Shown: piece by piece, positions 8,678 through 18,305 of the stretch
How the letters are laid out: each line of letters begins with the position of its first letter
Numbering within the stretch: position 1 is the first letter of the stretch
From: Hallella colorans
GTDB lineage: Bacteria; Bacteroidota; Bacteroidia; Bacteroidales; Bacteroidaceae
Reading direction: 5' to 3'
NCBI RefSeq assembly: GCF_003096815.1
Contig: NZ_QENY01000001.1
Span: forward strand, 1-64,000
DNA length: 64,000 bases
The notes under the pieces: generated by a model
Database searches by the model: none
Seen by the model: the letters and a program-made list of their open reading frames with translations, nothing else
Told to the model about the DNA's origin: nothing
Made by a program: the position numbers and the translations under genes

Positions 8678-11600
8678 ATGAAAAAAAGACTATTTTTGTC
8701 TATGCTATTCTCTTTTATTCTATCAGGGATAGCTATGGCGCAGTCAGAAATTTCCGGAACGGTTATTTCTAAAGACGATGGCGAACCTATTGTCGGCGCA
8801 ACGGTACAAGTGATTGGTACTGGCGTGGGAGCTATCACAGATCTCGACGGTCATTTCCATGTAACACTTCCCAAAGGTAAAACAAGCCTTCGTATCTCAT
8901 ACGTAGGAATGGAAACAGTGGACTTGACGGCCAAACCAAACATGAAGATAACGCTTATACCTATATCTAAAGGTTTGGACGAAGTGATTGTTGTTGCGTA
9001 TGGTACGGCAAAGAAATCTGCATTCACGGGCTCAGCAGGTGTGTTGAAAGAAGATGAAATCTCCAAAGTGCAAGTAACCAACCCAGTTGATGCGTTGCGT
9101 GGAAAGGTTTCTGGTGTGCAGATGACCCGTCAGTCAGGACAGCCCGGTGGATCGGCTCCGGCAATCCGCATTAGGGGTATTAGTTCAATCAATTCAGGAA
9201 ATGCACCTTTGATAATACTCGATGGTGTGCCTTTTGACGGTGATATGAACTCTCTCAACCCTGCTGATATCGAAAGCGAAACTGTATTGAAAGACGCAGC
9301 TTCAGCTGCATTGTATGGTGCACGTGGTGCCAACGGTGTGATTATTATTACCACCAAAAATGGCCGGAAAGACCACGCTTCAATCACATTTGACGCTAAA
9401 TGGGGTTCAAATAGCCGAATGCTGCCTGACTATGAATATATCAATCATCCTGCGGGATATTATGAAATGTGGTACAAAGGCTTGTACAACTATGCCATTG
9501 ACAAACGCCAATCCTCACCTTTGGAAGCCTATAGATTTGCCAATGAGAACATTACCTCAGACAATAGCTTTGGTTTAGGATATAATGTTTATAACGTTCC
9601 AACCAATGAATATTTGATTGGTAAGAACGGAAAGTTGAACCCTAACGCTACATTAGGCAATGTAATTACAGCTCCTAATGGTACCAAATATATGCTTTAT
9701 CCAGACAATTGGATAGACGCTATCTATAAAAACAGCATGCGTCAGGAATACAATTTGTCTGCAAACGGCAGCACGGAGAAATCAACCTTTTTTGGTTCGG
9801 CAAACTATCTCAAATATGATGGTATTTCTCCCAACTCTGATTACACCCGTTTCTCTGGACGTATGAAAGCGGATTATCAAATGAAACCTTGGTTGAAGCT
9901 CGGCGGAAACTTCAGTTACACACATTATAAGTCCAACTCTCTAAGAGATGGAGGTAAAGGTGGGGCTCCAGACAATGTCTTTGCCATGGCTTCCATAGCT
10001 CCTATCTACCCTCTCTATCTTCGTGATGAAAACGGCAATATCATGACTTTCGCTAATGGAGGAATACCTGCATACGACTACGGTGATGGTAAAACATTAG
10101 GCATACCAAGAGCTTTCTTGCCCAACGCAAACGGTCTTTCAGACAACTTGCTTAACCAAAACGGCGAAGAAGGTAACTCTTTCAGCGCCATTGGGTTCGC
10201 TGAAATACGTTTCCTCAAAGATTTCAAGTTCACTACAACCAACAGTGTGTTCGTCGATGAATACAGAGGAATAACCACGCACAACCCTTGGTTGGGTCAC
10301 TATTCCGCCCAAAAGGGTGCAGTACAACGTTCACACAAAAGAACATGGAGCTACAACTACCAACAGTTGCTCAACTGGCATCACGAGTATGGAGCACATG
10401 AGGTTGAGGCGATGTTGGGACATGAGTATTATCGTGTACGAGATTACAACATATTTGGCGAACGCCAAAAAACTTTCTCAAACGAAAGTAGCGAGATGAA
10501 CCAAGCTATATTGGTTATCGACACGGGCTCTTCTATGGGCGACTACAACACCGAGGGATGGTTTGGGCGCGTTCAGTACAACTATGACCAACGCTATTTT
10601 GGCTCGATGTCTTATCGTCGCGATGCCTCCTCTCGTTTCCATCCCAAACATCGTTGGGGTAATTTCTGGTCAATGGGTGGTGCCTGGTTGATGAGCAAAG
10701 AGTCTTGGATGAAGACCAATTGGATAAATGAATTAAAACTGAAAGCATCGTATGGAGAGCAAGGAAACGACCGAATCGGTAACTTCCGCTATGCTTATAT
10801 GTACAACATTGTCAATTCAAACGGCGAGCTTGCCATTACACCTGCAACGGTAGGAAACGAGGAAATCACATGGGAAAAAGGTGGAAACTTCAACACCGGT
10901 ATTGATTTCACGCTCTTCGGAAGCAGGTTAAGTGGTTCTTTGGAATACTTCTACCGTACCACAACAGATATGTTGGCTTGGTACACACTGCCTGGAACAA
11001 CTGGTTACACAGGCTATTACAAAAACATTGGAAACATGGCCAACAGCGGATTTGAGATAGAACTTAACGGAGACATTATCCGTACGAAAGATTTCACATG
11101 GTCTGCACACTTGAATTTTACGACATATAAAAACCGTATCACCAAGTTGGCTAAAGAAAGCAAGAACGCTGTTGTAGACGGCGTTGAGGGTTATATGTCT
11201 GATGGTTACTTCTATGGCGAAAATCAGCCACTCAACGTATTCCGTATGTATCGCTATGCAGGTGTTGACCACAAAACGGGCGAGGCCTTGTATTACAAGA
11301 ATGTTTACGAGACCGACGCTAATGGCAAGCGTGTGCTCGACAGCAAGGGGCAACCCATTGTGAAAGAGTTAACCACCGTAAAAACAACGGGTGACGCCGA
11401 CTATTACCTCTGTGGCACATCACTGCCAGATGGCTATGGTGGGTTTGGTACATCCGTTAACTTCAAGGGATTTGATTTCTCCATTGACTTTGCTTACCAA
11501 ATTGGCGGTCAATACTATGATGGAACCTATGCCAGCGCCATGTCGCTCAGCCGTGGCTACGCCTTCCATAAAGATATGTTAAAAGCATGGTCAGCAGAAA

Positions 11601-11905
11601 ACACAGAATCGAACATTCCACGTATACAGTGCAATGACGAGTTCTCGACAGCTTACAGCGACCGCTTTTTGATCAATGCGTCAAGCCTGTCATTACAAAA
11701 CATCACCTTGGGGTATACACTTCCGACTAAGTTAACCACTTCATGGGGTTTGGAGAAAATACGCGTTTATGGCGTTGCTGACAATGTATGGTTGTGGTCG
11801 AAGCGCCAAGGCATGGACCCAAGACAAAGCATTGATGGTACTGGTAACAATGTGAACTATTCACCAATACGTACCATTACAGGTGGTATATCGATCACAT
11901 TCTAA
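8678..11905 (+). CDS. SusC/RagA-family TonB-linked outer membrane transporter
   Basis: A 1075-residue outer membrane protein. In order: a signal peptide (residues 1 to about 21), a carboxypeptidase-D-regulatory-like (DUF4480/CarbopepD_reg_2) domain with ISGTVISKDDGEPIVGATV at about 25-100, the TonB-dependent plug domain with the LRGKVSGVQ and IRIRGISSIN motifs and the ILDGVPFDGD segment typical of SusC, then a long beta-barrel ending in an aromatic residue (ITF). It should import a large ligand handed over by the SusD partner using TonB energy. No glycoside hydrolase lies nearby and a protease follows, so a peptide ligand, as for RagAB, is possible, but this is inference. Confidence 0.95.
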   Translation: MKKRLFLSMLFSFILSGIAMAQSEISGTVISKDDGEPIVGATVQVIGTGVGAITDLDGHFHVTLPKGKTSLRISYVGMETVDLTAKPNMKITLIPISKGLDEVIVVAYGTAKKSAFTGSAGVLKEDEISKVQVTNPVDALRGKVSGVQMTRQSGQPGGSAPAIRIRGISSINSGNAPLIILDGVPFDGDMNSLNPADIESETVLKDAASAALYGARGANGVIIITTKNGRKDHASITFDAKWGSNSRMLPDYEYINHPAGYYEMWYKGLYNYAIDKRQSSPLEAYRFANENITSDNSFGLGYNVYNVPTNEYLIGKNGKLNPNATLGNVITAPNGTKYMLYPDNWIDAIYKNSMRQEYNLSANGSTEKSTFFGSANYLKYDGISPNSDYTRFSGRMKADYQMKPWLKLGGNFSYTHYKSNSLRDGGKGGAPDNVFAMASIAPIYPLYLRDENGNIMTFANGGIPAYDYGDGKTLGIPRAFLPNANGLSDNLLNQNGEEGNSFSAIGFAEIRFLKDFKFTTTNSVFVDEYRGITTHNPWLGHYSAQKGAVQRSHKRTWSYNYQQLLNWHHEYGAHEVEAMLGHEYYRVRDYNIFGERQKTFSNESSEMNQAILVIDTGSSMGDYNTEGWFGRVQYNYDQRYFGSMSYRRDASSRFHPKHRWGNFWSMGGAWLMSKESWMKTNWINELKLKASYGEQGNDRIGNFRYAYMYNIVNSNGELAITPATVGNEEITWEKGGNFNTGIDFTLFGSRLSGSLEYFYRTTTDMLAWYTLPGTTGYTGYYKNIGNMANSGFEIELNGDIIRTKDFTWSAHLNFTTYKNRITKLAKESKNAVVDGVEGYMSDGYFYGENQPLNVFRMYRYAGVDHKTGEALYYKNVYETDANGKRVLDSKGQPIVKELTTVKTTGDADYYLCGTSLPDGYGGFGTSVNFKGFDFSIDFAYQIGGQYYDGTYASAMSLSRGYAFHKDMLKAWSAENTESNIPRIQCNDEFSTAYSDRFLINASSLSLQNITLGYTLPTKLTTSWGLEKIRVYGVADNVWLWSKRQGMDPRQSIDGTGNNVNYSPIRTITGGISITF

Positions 11906-11923
11906 CTTAAAAAAATAAGAAAA

Positions 11924-13534
11924 ATGAAACTTTCAAATATAATCACAAAAGCATTTGTGGGCTCGTTTATGTGCTCTTCGCTGCTCACAAGCTGTATAGA
12001 CGAGACATTCCCAACGTCTCAAGCTACAAAAGACCAAGTTGGCAAATCGCCCACGGCAACCGAGGCGATGGTTAACGCCATCCCTGCTTATGCCAAAGCT
12101 GTATGGTGGTCATGGGACATTTCATACAGTTGGGGAATCGGTGCCATGATGCACATCCGTGATGTCATGACCGAAGATTTGGCCACCGTGGACAATGAGT
12201 TCGATTGGTTTTGGATGTGGGCAAACTGTACTCTCCTCGGTCAAGACAGACTTAGTACGCAATTCCTGTTGCAATATCCCTACAAATATATTTTGAACAC
12301 GAACAATGTCATTGGAACCATCGACCCAAAGACCGCGACTGATGAGCAAAAAGGATATTTAGGCGTGGCGCAAGCCAATCGTGCCATGATGTATTTGGAT
12401 ATCGCTCGTATGTTCGAGTTCTTGCCCAACAAAGTGACAAGCAATATCAACGCTGACGGGAATGACGTTACCGGGCTAACCGTTCCTATCATCAAACCCA
12501 ACATGAGCAATGACTCTGCGCGTGTGAATCCTCGTGCTACAAAGGAAAAAATGACTGCATTCATTCTTGAAGATCTGAAAAATGCAGAGCAAAACATCAT
12601 TCATTTGAAGAGCACCCGTGGACAAACTCTCCCCGACTTGTCAGTTGTTTATGGTTTGGAGGCACGCCTCTACCTTTGGATGGGCGACTATGCCAATGCT
12701 GAAAAGGCAGCTCGAAACGCTATCAACAAAGCAAGCGTGCAACCCATGACAGAAAAAGATTGCCTTGATTCAAAAACGGGTTTCAACCAAGCTAACAAAT
12801 GGATGTGGGCTGTTCAATACACCAAGGATGACGAAACGGTCAAAGACGGATGGCTGAATTGGACGTCATGGAAGAGCAACGAGATTAAATACGGATACCT
12901 CCAAAATCCATGTAAGCAAATGATTGGAAAGAGCATTTATGACAGAATCAGTGATACTGACTTCAGAAAACTGATGTGGAAAGCTCCAGACGATTCACCT
13001 TTGGCCGCTAAAAATGTCTATGTCGACGATCAGTTTAAATCTGTTCTTCCTACATACGCTTCCTTAAAATGGAGACCTGGAAATGGCCGTTTTGATGACA
13101 TGATTACTGGCGAGTCTACCGCTTACCCACTCATGCGCGTTGAGGAAATGTATTTTATCGAAGCAGAGGCAGCCGCACATCAGGATATGGCACGTGGAAA
13201 GAAACTGATAGAAGATTTCATGCGTAACTATCGCGATAAGAAATATTCGGTCACGGCATCCACTAAAGACGCTTTAGTAGAGGAAATTGTTTTCCAAAAA
13301 AGAGTTGAGCTCTGGGGCGAAGGACAAACATTCTTCGATGTAAAACGTTTGAACTACTCCGTTAAACGTGGCTATCCCGGCACAAACTTCTATGAGAGAT
13401 GCAGGTTTAATACCGACGGTCGTCCAGCGTGGATGAACATCGTGTTTGTAGACCAAGAGCAAATCAACAATAAAGCGCTTGTAGGATGGAACAATCCTGA
13501 CCCATCCAACAAATACACGCCTTGGGTAAAGTAA
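11924..13534 (+). CDS. SusD/RagB-family surface lipoprotein
   Basis: A 536-residue lipoprotein starting 18 bases after SusC. The signal peptide ends in a lipobox with LTSC, making that Cys the lipidated residue. The N-terminal SusD-like part and the C-terminal RagB/SusD part are both recognisable: NRAMMYLDIARMFEF and ARLYLWMGDYANAEKAARNAI are TPR-type helices, and the end has YPLMRVEEMYFIEAEAAA and KRVELWGEGQTFFDVKRLN, hallmark SusD sequences. It forms the lid over the SusC barrel on the cell surface and binds the ligand. Ligand specificity cannot be predicted. Confidence 0.95.
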   Translation: MKLSNIITKAFVGSFMCSSLLTSCIDETFPTSQATKDQVGKSPTATEAMVNAIPAYAKAVWWSWDISYSWGIGAMMHIRDVMTEDLATVDNEFDWFWMWANCTLLGQDRLSTQFLLQYPYKYILNTNNVIGTIDPKTATDEQKGYLGVAQANRAMMYLDIARMFEFLPNKVTSNINADGNDVTGLTVPIIKPNMSNDSARVNPRATKEKMTAFILEDLKNAEQNIIHLKSTRGQTLPDLSVVYGLEARLYLWMGDYANAEKAARNAINKASVQPMTEKDCLDSKTGFNQANKWMWAVQYTKDDETVKDGWLNWTSWKSNEIKYGYLQNPCKQMIGKSIYDRISDTDFRKLMWKAPDDSPLAAKNVYVDDQFKSVLPTYASLKWRPGNGRFDDMITGESTAYPLMRVEEMYFIEAEAAAHQDMARGKKLIEDFMRNYRDKKYSVTASTKDALVEEIVFQKRVELWGEGQTFFDVKRLNYSVKRGYPGTNFYERCRFNTDGRPAWMNIVFVDQEQINNKALVGWNNPDPSNKYTPWVK

Positions 13535-13565
13535 CTAACATTGTAACGTAATATCATTAGAAATT

Positions 13566-14417
13566 ATGAAAAAGACATATCAAACCTTTAAGGCTATACT
13601 AATGCTTGTGAGCGTAGCGTTTCTCGCTTCTTGTGTTAATGAGTACGAGTATGAGCCTGCCGCAAAACCCGATAGCAGCGTTGCCACACAAAAGGCATAT
13701 ATTCTCACCGAAAAAACAGTCATAGACTTGGAAAATAGCGAACCACAAAAACTTGAGCTTACGGTGGGTCGTCCTGACGCTTCCACGGCCGCTGCCATTC
13801 ATCTAATATCAAATAACAGCAAATTCAAATTGCCTCAAAGCGTGGAGTTTAAAGCTGGGGAAAAAACAAAGAAGATCAACGTCAACTTTGACATGCAACC
13901 CGCAAGCTCTGAGAAAGTTAATATCAAGGTGGATGATGCGCAAGCTTACGATTATGGTAACACCGAGCTTGACATCACCGTGAACAGATATATCCTGCAC
14001 CATGCCAATTGGGACAGCTGGTATTATGGATGGATGTTCAAGAATATCAATGTTATGGAATTTCCTAAGGGTACTTACACCATTAAAGGTCTACATGCAA
14101 AGGCTGAATGGATTGACAGCGACATGGGAACCATTACTTTCTGGAAAGATGGTGGAAACATACTTCACATGAAGCCACAGTACATCCATAAGCAGAAATG
14201 GAACAACGATGGCATGAAAGATTTTTGGATTGTTGGTTTATTTGGTGATAGCAAGGAACTTTGGAAAAAGGCCGACATTGAAGCTTTGACTAAGGACGAA
14301 TGTGGCAAATACCATCCAGATGATGACACCTTTGAGTTGTGGCTACACTGGTACTCGCCTGATTGGGGATGGTGGACCAACAATGAGAATCCAGAATGGA
14401 TAGCGCTTTTAGACTAA
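13566..14417 (+). CDS. Surface lipoprotein of unknown function, third gene of the SusCD operon
   Basis: A 283-residue lipoprotein with signal peptide and lipobox LASC (Cys about residue 23). The first half (about 40-140) reads like a beta-sandwich of the Calx-beta/DUF4843-like kind, with KLPQSVEFKAGEKTKKINV as repeating strand patterns. The second half is very rich in Trp and Tyr (for example NWDSWYYGWMF and WLHWYSPDWGWW), which suggests an aromatic ligand-binding surface. It sits where SusE/SusF-type or RagAB-accessory lipoproteins occur, 31 bases after SusD and before a strong terminator. I do not recognise a named family. A role in surface capture of the SusCD ligand is inferred from position only. 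Confidence 0.7.
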   Translation: MKKTYQTFKAILMLVSVAFLASCVNEYEYEPAAKPDSSVATQKAYILTEKTVIDLENSEPQKLELTVGRPDASTAAAIHLISNNSKFKLPQSVEFKAGEKTKKINVNFDMQPASSEKVNIKVDDAQAYDYGNTELDITVNRYILHHANWDSWYYGWMFKNINVMEFPKGTYTIKGLHAKAEWIDSDMGTITFWKDGGNILHMKPQYIHKQKWNNDGMKDFWIVGLFGDSKELWKKADIEALTKDECGKYHPDDDTFELWLHWYSPDWGWWTNNENPEWIALLD

Positions 14418-14471
14418 AAAATGAGCGAAAAATAAAAAGATAACACTCGTTTTGTTTCTTTTATTAATTGC

Positions 14472-14521
14472 AACCCAATGGGCGGCGGAATACAGTTCGC
14501 CTACAAGCCCATTGGGTTTTT
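14472..14521 (+). terminator. Rho-independent terminator of the SusCD operon
   Basis: A perfect 12-bp stem, AACCCAATGGGC (14472-14483) with GCCCATTGGGTT (14507-14518), encloses a 23-base loop and runs into a T tract. It separates the SusC-SusD-lipoprotein operon from the protease gene that follows. Confidence 0.8.
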
Positions 14522-14547
14522 CATACATAGTGATAAATTTGAACGTC

Positions 14548-16212
14548 ATGAAATATAGAACATTAACCTTATTTTTCCTTGCAACGCTTGTGGTCTCGGC
14601 TGTCTCGGCAAAGCCACGAACCTTGGCTCAACTCAAAGCCATCGCCGCTCGACAGTTGGTCTCCTCATCAGATGCAAATGAAACAAGAGCAAACGCCGCC
14701 ACACGTCTTGTAACGTTGCAGGCCATGTCAAACCTAACTGTAATTGGTGACAAACAGAAGGGCTTTGTGGTGCTTGCCAATGATGATGCCATCGAGGCTG
14801 TCGTCGGAGTTTCAAACAAGCCCTATGCCACCAGCACAAATCCCAATCCCGCTTTTCAATGGTATTTGAGAGCTGCCAACGCTGCCGTAGCCTCGCGCTT
14901 GGCCAATGGCCAGACGTACAGCGCTGCCATTGCGCCAGCGGCGCCCCTACCCGACCATGTAGACGCACTCATAGAGACCAAATGGCATCAGGAGGCACCG
15001 TTTAACAACGACATACAAAAGGACGATAACGGAAAACCTTACTTAGTGGGTTGCGTGGCAATCACCATGTCACAGATTATGCGCTATTACAAATATCCCA
15101 CTGTAGGCATAGGATCTAACAGTTACACCAGTCATGGCGAGAAACTCACAGCCGATTTCTCCGCCTCGACTTACCAATGGGACAAAATGCTCAAGGTCTA
15201 TAAAAAAACAAAATACTCTGACGAAGATGCCAAAGTTGTATCCGAACTGATGAGACAGGTGGGCATCTCTGTCAATATGAAGTATGAACCAAACTTCAGT
15301 TCGTCATACACAAGTAGCGCACAAAACGCGCTTATTAAGTATTTCGGCTACAACCCCAACATGAATCGTTATACACGCAACTATTATTCAGAGCAAGAGT
15401 GGATGGACATGGTATTTAACGAACTGTCCCAAAAACGCCCCATCTACTATTCTGGCAACGATAGGAACTGGAAAAATGGCCATGCCTTTGTTATTGACGG
15501 CTACAACCAAGACGGCAAAGTACATGTCAATTGGGGATGGGGAGGATTTGAGGATGGCTATTTTGATATCGGCATCCTCACCCCTGAAGGCAATGGCGAC
15601 TACAGTTACAAACAAGATATGATTATTGGCATTCAGCCAGCGAAGGACGGACAATGGAAAAGCCATCTGACATTAAACTATGACAATGAGCTAACAATAC
15701 AACCGTTTTCTAAAAAATCCATTTCTGTGGCTGAAATCCAATTATGGAACGTGAGCAGCTCTACGCTTAATGGCATTTTCCAACTCGTCATTGAGGGAAA
15801 TGGCATTCAGCGCGACTTGGTTTCAATGGACTACACAGCAAAAGACAGTTTCTGGAAACCTTACTCATGGCAAAACCTTAGACTTCCTGCCGACCTACCC
15901 GATGGCGATTATAAAATCTACCCACGGTTCAAAGACGAACGAGATGCTGATTGGCAAATAGTAAGGGCTGAATACGGCAAAAAGAACAGTGTCATTATTC
16001 ATATTGCCAACGGAAAGTTCCCCACAGTGAGCAATCAGACCGATTACAATTGGCTGACAGGTATATCAAGCCCCACCACAGCGTCACAACGGCCAGCTCA
16101 AATATTTGATATGCAGGGTCGCAAGATAGCCACCGGAGACTATTCCAATCTCAATCTGCATGGTATATTTATCGTCAAAGATCAGCGCGGCACGCGCAAA
16201 GTTATACTTTGA
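14548..16212 (+). CDS. Secreted C10-family (streptopain/interpain-like) cysteine protease
   Basis: A 554-residue protein. The frame opens upstream, but the start at 14548 is chosen because it gives a clean signal peptide (MKYRTLTLFFLATLVVSAVSA) and lies after the preceding terminator. An N-terminal Spi-type inhibitory propeptide (about 22-120) precedes the papain-like C10 domain. The domain has the nucleophile C169 in GCVAITMSQIMRYY, H312 in GHAFVIDGY, and the VNWGWGG loop carrying the oxyanion/Trp residues. The C-terminal tail (AQIFDMQGRKIA to the final VIL) resembles Por-secretion (type IX) or related sorting tails. Homologues such as interpain A of Prevotella degrade host proteins. It probably supplies peptides outside the cell. 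Confidence 0.9.
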   Translation: MKYRTLTLFFLATLVVSAVSAKPRTLAQLKAIAARQLVSSSDANETRANAATRLVTLQAMSNLTVIGDKQKGFVVLANDDAIEAVVGVSNKPYATSTNPNPAFQWYLRAANAAVASRLANGQTYSAAIAPAAPLPDHVDALIETKWHQEAPFNNDIQKDDNGKPYLVGCVAITMSQIMRYYKYPTVGIGSNSYTSHGEKLTADFSASTYQWDKMLKVYKKTKYSDEDAKVVSELMRQVGISVNMKYEPNFSSSYTSSAQNALIKYFGYNPNMNRYTRNYYSEQEWMDMVFNELSQKRPIYYSGNDRNWKNGHAFVIDGYNQDGKVHVNWGWGGFEDGYFDIGILTPEGNGDYSYKQDMIIGIQPAKDGQWKSHLTLNYDNELTIQPFSKKSISVAEIQLWNVSSSTLNGIFQLVIEGNGIQRDLVSMDYTAKDSFWKPYSWQNLRLPADLPDGDYKIYPRFKDERDADWQIVRAEYGKKNSVIIHIANGKFPTVSNQTDYNWLTGISSPTTASQRPAQIFDMQGRKIATGDYSNLNLHGIFIVKDQRGTRKVIL

Positions 16213-16220
16213 CACAATCT

Positions 16221-16250
16221 AAAAGCTCACAAGTTTTTGTGAGCTTTTTT
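16221..16250 (+). terminator. Rho-independent terminator after the C10 protease
   Basis: AAAAGCTCACAA (16221-16232) pairs perfectly with TTGTGAGCTTTT (16237-16248) around a four-base loop, ending in a T run, 9 bases after the protease stop codon. Confidence 0.85.
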
Positions 16251-16903
16251 GTTTCATATTGTTAGTCAAGGGTGTCATGCAGACGCTAACAATTTCTTTT
16301 TGCAATAAAGACACAGGTAAAACATTCTGTATATAGGGCTCACACAAAATTCTGAAAAATACATTTGGGGCGAAACGATCAATTTATATTTGTCAAAAAA
16401 ACATCCTGAAAAAATGCCCTCTCATACATAACATTATAGAGAATAAAAAGAATTGTTTCTCGTTTAAAATCATTTTTGAAGCCCTCATATTGCTCTGTCT
16501 TTTTGCGATTAATGCTTATTCGTGCCACGTTGAGTGCTCAAACAATACACGAATGGGCTTTAATCGGCAAGCGATTCGTGTCTAATCGCGACGCGAATAG
16601 GTAGCTAAGGCACCCGCTTAAAAAAACTATTTGCCCAAGTTTGCTCCTTTTTCTTCGTATGTTCCTGTTTTATAGTACGTTGAGAAAAACTCCCATTTTT
16701 CGCCTATTTGCAAGCGAATGTGCACCGCTTGACAAATACAGAAGTTTCAAACATGCTTTTGTCAGATTCTTTCAATGATATTTTTTCTCAACAACCACTC
16801 CTTGACACCATGCTCAAACAGAGTTGTTGGCTTGACGTCGTGTCACCATTGCAAGAACATTTGGCCACGAGCCTACAATGTAGCGACATAGCATCCGCGA
16901 AGG
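16251..16903. other. Long non-coding interval between convergent genes
   Basis: No credible gene. A short rightward frame starting at 16708 runs into the RmuC gene on the other strand and has no family-like features. The interval contains copy B of the palindromic repeat array (16505-16600). No terminator for RmuC with a strong stem was recognised. Confidence 0.5.
16505..16600. repeat. Array of short palindromic units (copy B of three)
   Basis: This contains CGAATGGGCTTTAATCG (16550-16566), nearly self-complementary, flanked by ATTCGTG/ATTCGCG-type words (for example GCGATTCGTGTCTAATCGC). The units resemble those at 600-690 and 30990-31075, but the order and spacing differ. Confidence 0.45.
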
Positions 16904-18298
16904 TTACAAATCGCCAAGCTCATTCTCGGATGAAGGTATGGGATAGTTCGCAGCTTCTTTCACGCCCAGTTGTTTCATCTCATTGGCCTTGCGTACAACG
17001 CTCTGCCTACCTGTGTAAACCTTGTTGTAAGCGTCATCATAATCCTTGGCCAACGTGTCGATGTCTTTTTTCACCTTGTCAAAACGTTTGACAAACTCGC
17101 CTACTCGCTTAAGTAGTTCTTCAGCTATACCGTATATTTTAATTTGATTTTCTGTTTGGGCGTATTGACGCCATGCTATCTCTATCATCTTCAAGATGGC
17201 CATCAGGTTTTGTTGCGAAGTGATAAAGACATGCTTGGCAAAGGCATCGTTCCACAAGCGTTTGTCAGTGGCCATTGCCAACTGCAGCGCGCCTTCGTTG
17301 GGGACAAACATGATCACGAAGTCTATGGCGCGCCTGGGTGGCCTGATGTAGCTACTATAATCTTTTTTTGCCAAGCTCGTGAATTGGGTGCGAACGCTTC
17401 GCACCAAGTCATTGGCATATTTTCTCTTAAGATCATCATTGTCCGTGTTTACGTATAGCTCATAAGCCTCTATCGACATCTTTGAGTCTATGATTACATC
17501 CTCGTTTTTAGGATAGTGCAATATCACGTCAGGCACCATGCACTTGCCGCTCTCGGCATTGAGCACTGCGTTTCCTTTGTGATCCGTGATAACTTGTTGT
17601 ACATCGTAGTTCACTCCTTGTTTGAAACCGTTTTGCTCCAAAATATCTGTCAATATCAGCTCCCCCCAATTGCCTTGTATCTTATTGCCACCCCGCATCA
17701 CGTTGGCCAGTCGGGTGGCCGTGTTGTTTATTTTTTGCGTTCGCTCGGCCATCTCCCTCAATTGTTGTGACAGCGAAGCCGCGCTTTTAGCCGTCTCTTG
17801 GTTGGTGTTGTAGATGGCCTCGTGCAGTTTGTCAATGTTTTCTTTCAGCGGAGCGGTCAGCGCGGACATTGTCTCGGTGTTTCTCGATTTCAACTTGTCG
17901 GCCGACTGGTCGAGCAGTTTGACCGCCAAGTTCTCAAATTGCGCGCGCACCGTCTCTAATTGCGCCGCAAATTGTTGTTGCCGCTGTACCTCGAGCTTTT
18001 GGTCTTGCTCCTGTTTTCTCTGCTCTTTCTCTGCATTTTGCTGTCGTTCGGCTGTCAATTGGGCTTGCACGGCACCAAGCGATACTTTGGCATCGGTGAG
18101 TTGTTGGCGTAAATATTGCAATTCATCGTTGGATATATCTATCTTGGCCTGCAAGCCTTTGATGGTCTCCGCTTCCATGTCCGCCTGCTTGTTGGCTAAC
18201 AGTAAAGCAGTTTGCACAGTTTTCTTTTGTCCCTGCAATACCAAGTATGCGATAACAAATCCAACAACAATACCCACCAAAATAAAAGCTAACTCCAT
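16904..18298 (-). CDS. rmuC: DNA recombination protein RmuC
   Basis: A 464-residue protein. A single N-terminal membrane helix (about residues 3-21) is followed by a long Gln-rich coiled coil (about 30-150) and the RmuC domain (about 190-400) with MRGGNKIQGNWGELILTDIL and VIDSKMSIEAYE, the family's conserved PD-(D/E)XK-like core. E. coli RmuC limits inversions at short inverted repeats. The family is predicted to be a membrane-anchored nuclease. Length matches (475 in E. coli). The upstream MATE gene ends 7 bases before this start, so the two are co-transcribed, though functionally unrelated. Confidence 0.93.
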   Translation of the reverse strand: MELAFILVGIVVGFVIAYLVLQGQKKTVQTALLLANKQADMEAETIKGLQAKIDISNDELQYLRQQLTDAKVSLGAVQAQLTAERQQNAEKEQRKQEQDQKLEVQRQQQFAAQLETVRAQFENLAVKLLDQSADKLKSRNTETMSALTAPLKENIDKLHEAIYNTNQETAKSAASLSQQLREMAERTQKINNTATRLANVMRGGNKIQGNWGELILTDILEQNGFKQGVNYDVQQVITDHKGNAVLNAESGKCMVPDVILHYPKNEDVIIDSKMSIEAYELYVNTDNDDLKRKYANDLVRSVRTQFTSLAKKDYSSYIRPPRRAIDFVIMFVPNEGALQLAMATDKRLWNDAFAKHVFITSQQNLMAILKMIEIAWRQYAQTENQIKIYGIAEELLKRVGEFVKRFDKVKKDIDTLAKDYDDAYNKVYTGRQSVVRKANEMKQLGVKEAANYPIPSSENELGDL

Positions 18299-18305
18299 GT
18301 TTCTC

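Noticed and set aside
16708-17091. Rightward 127-codon frame between the C10 protease and rmuC
   Set aside because: Half of it lies antisense to the conserved end of RmuC, and the rest shows no family-like pattern or promoter.
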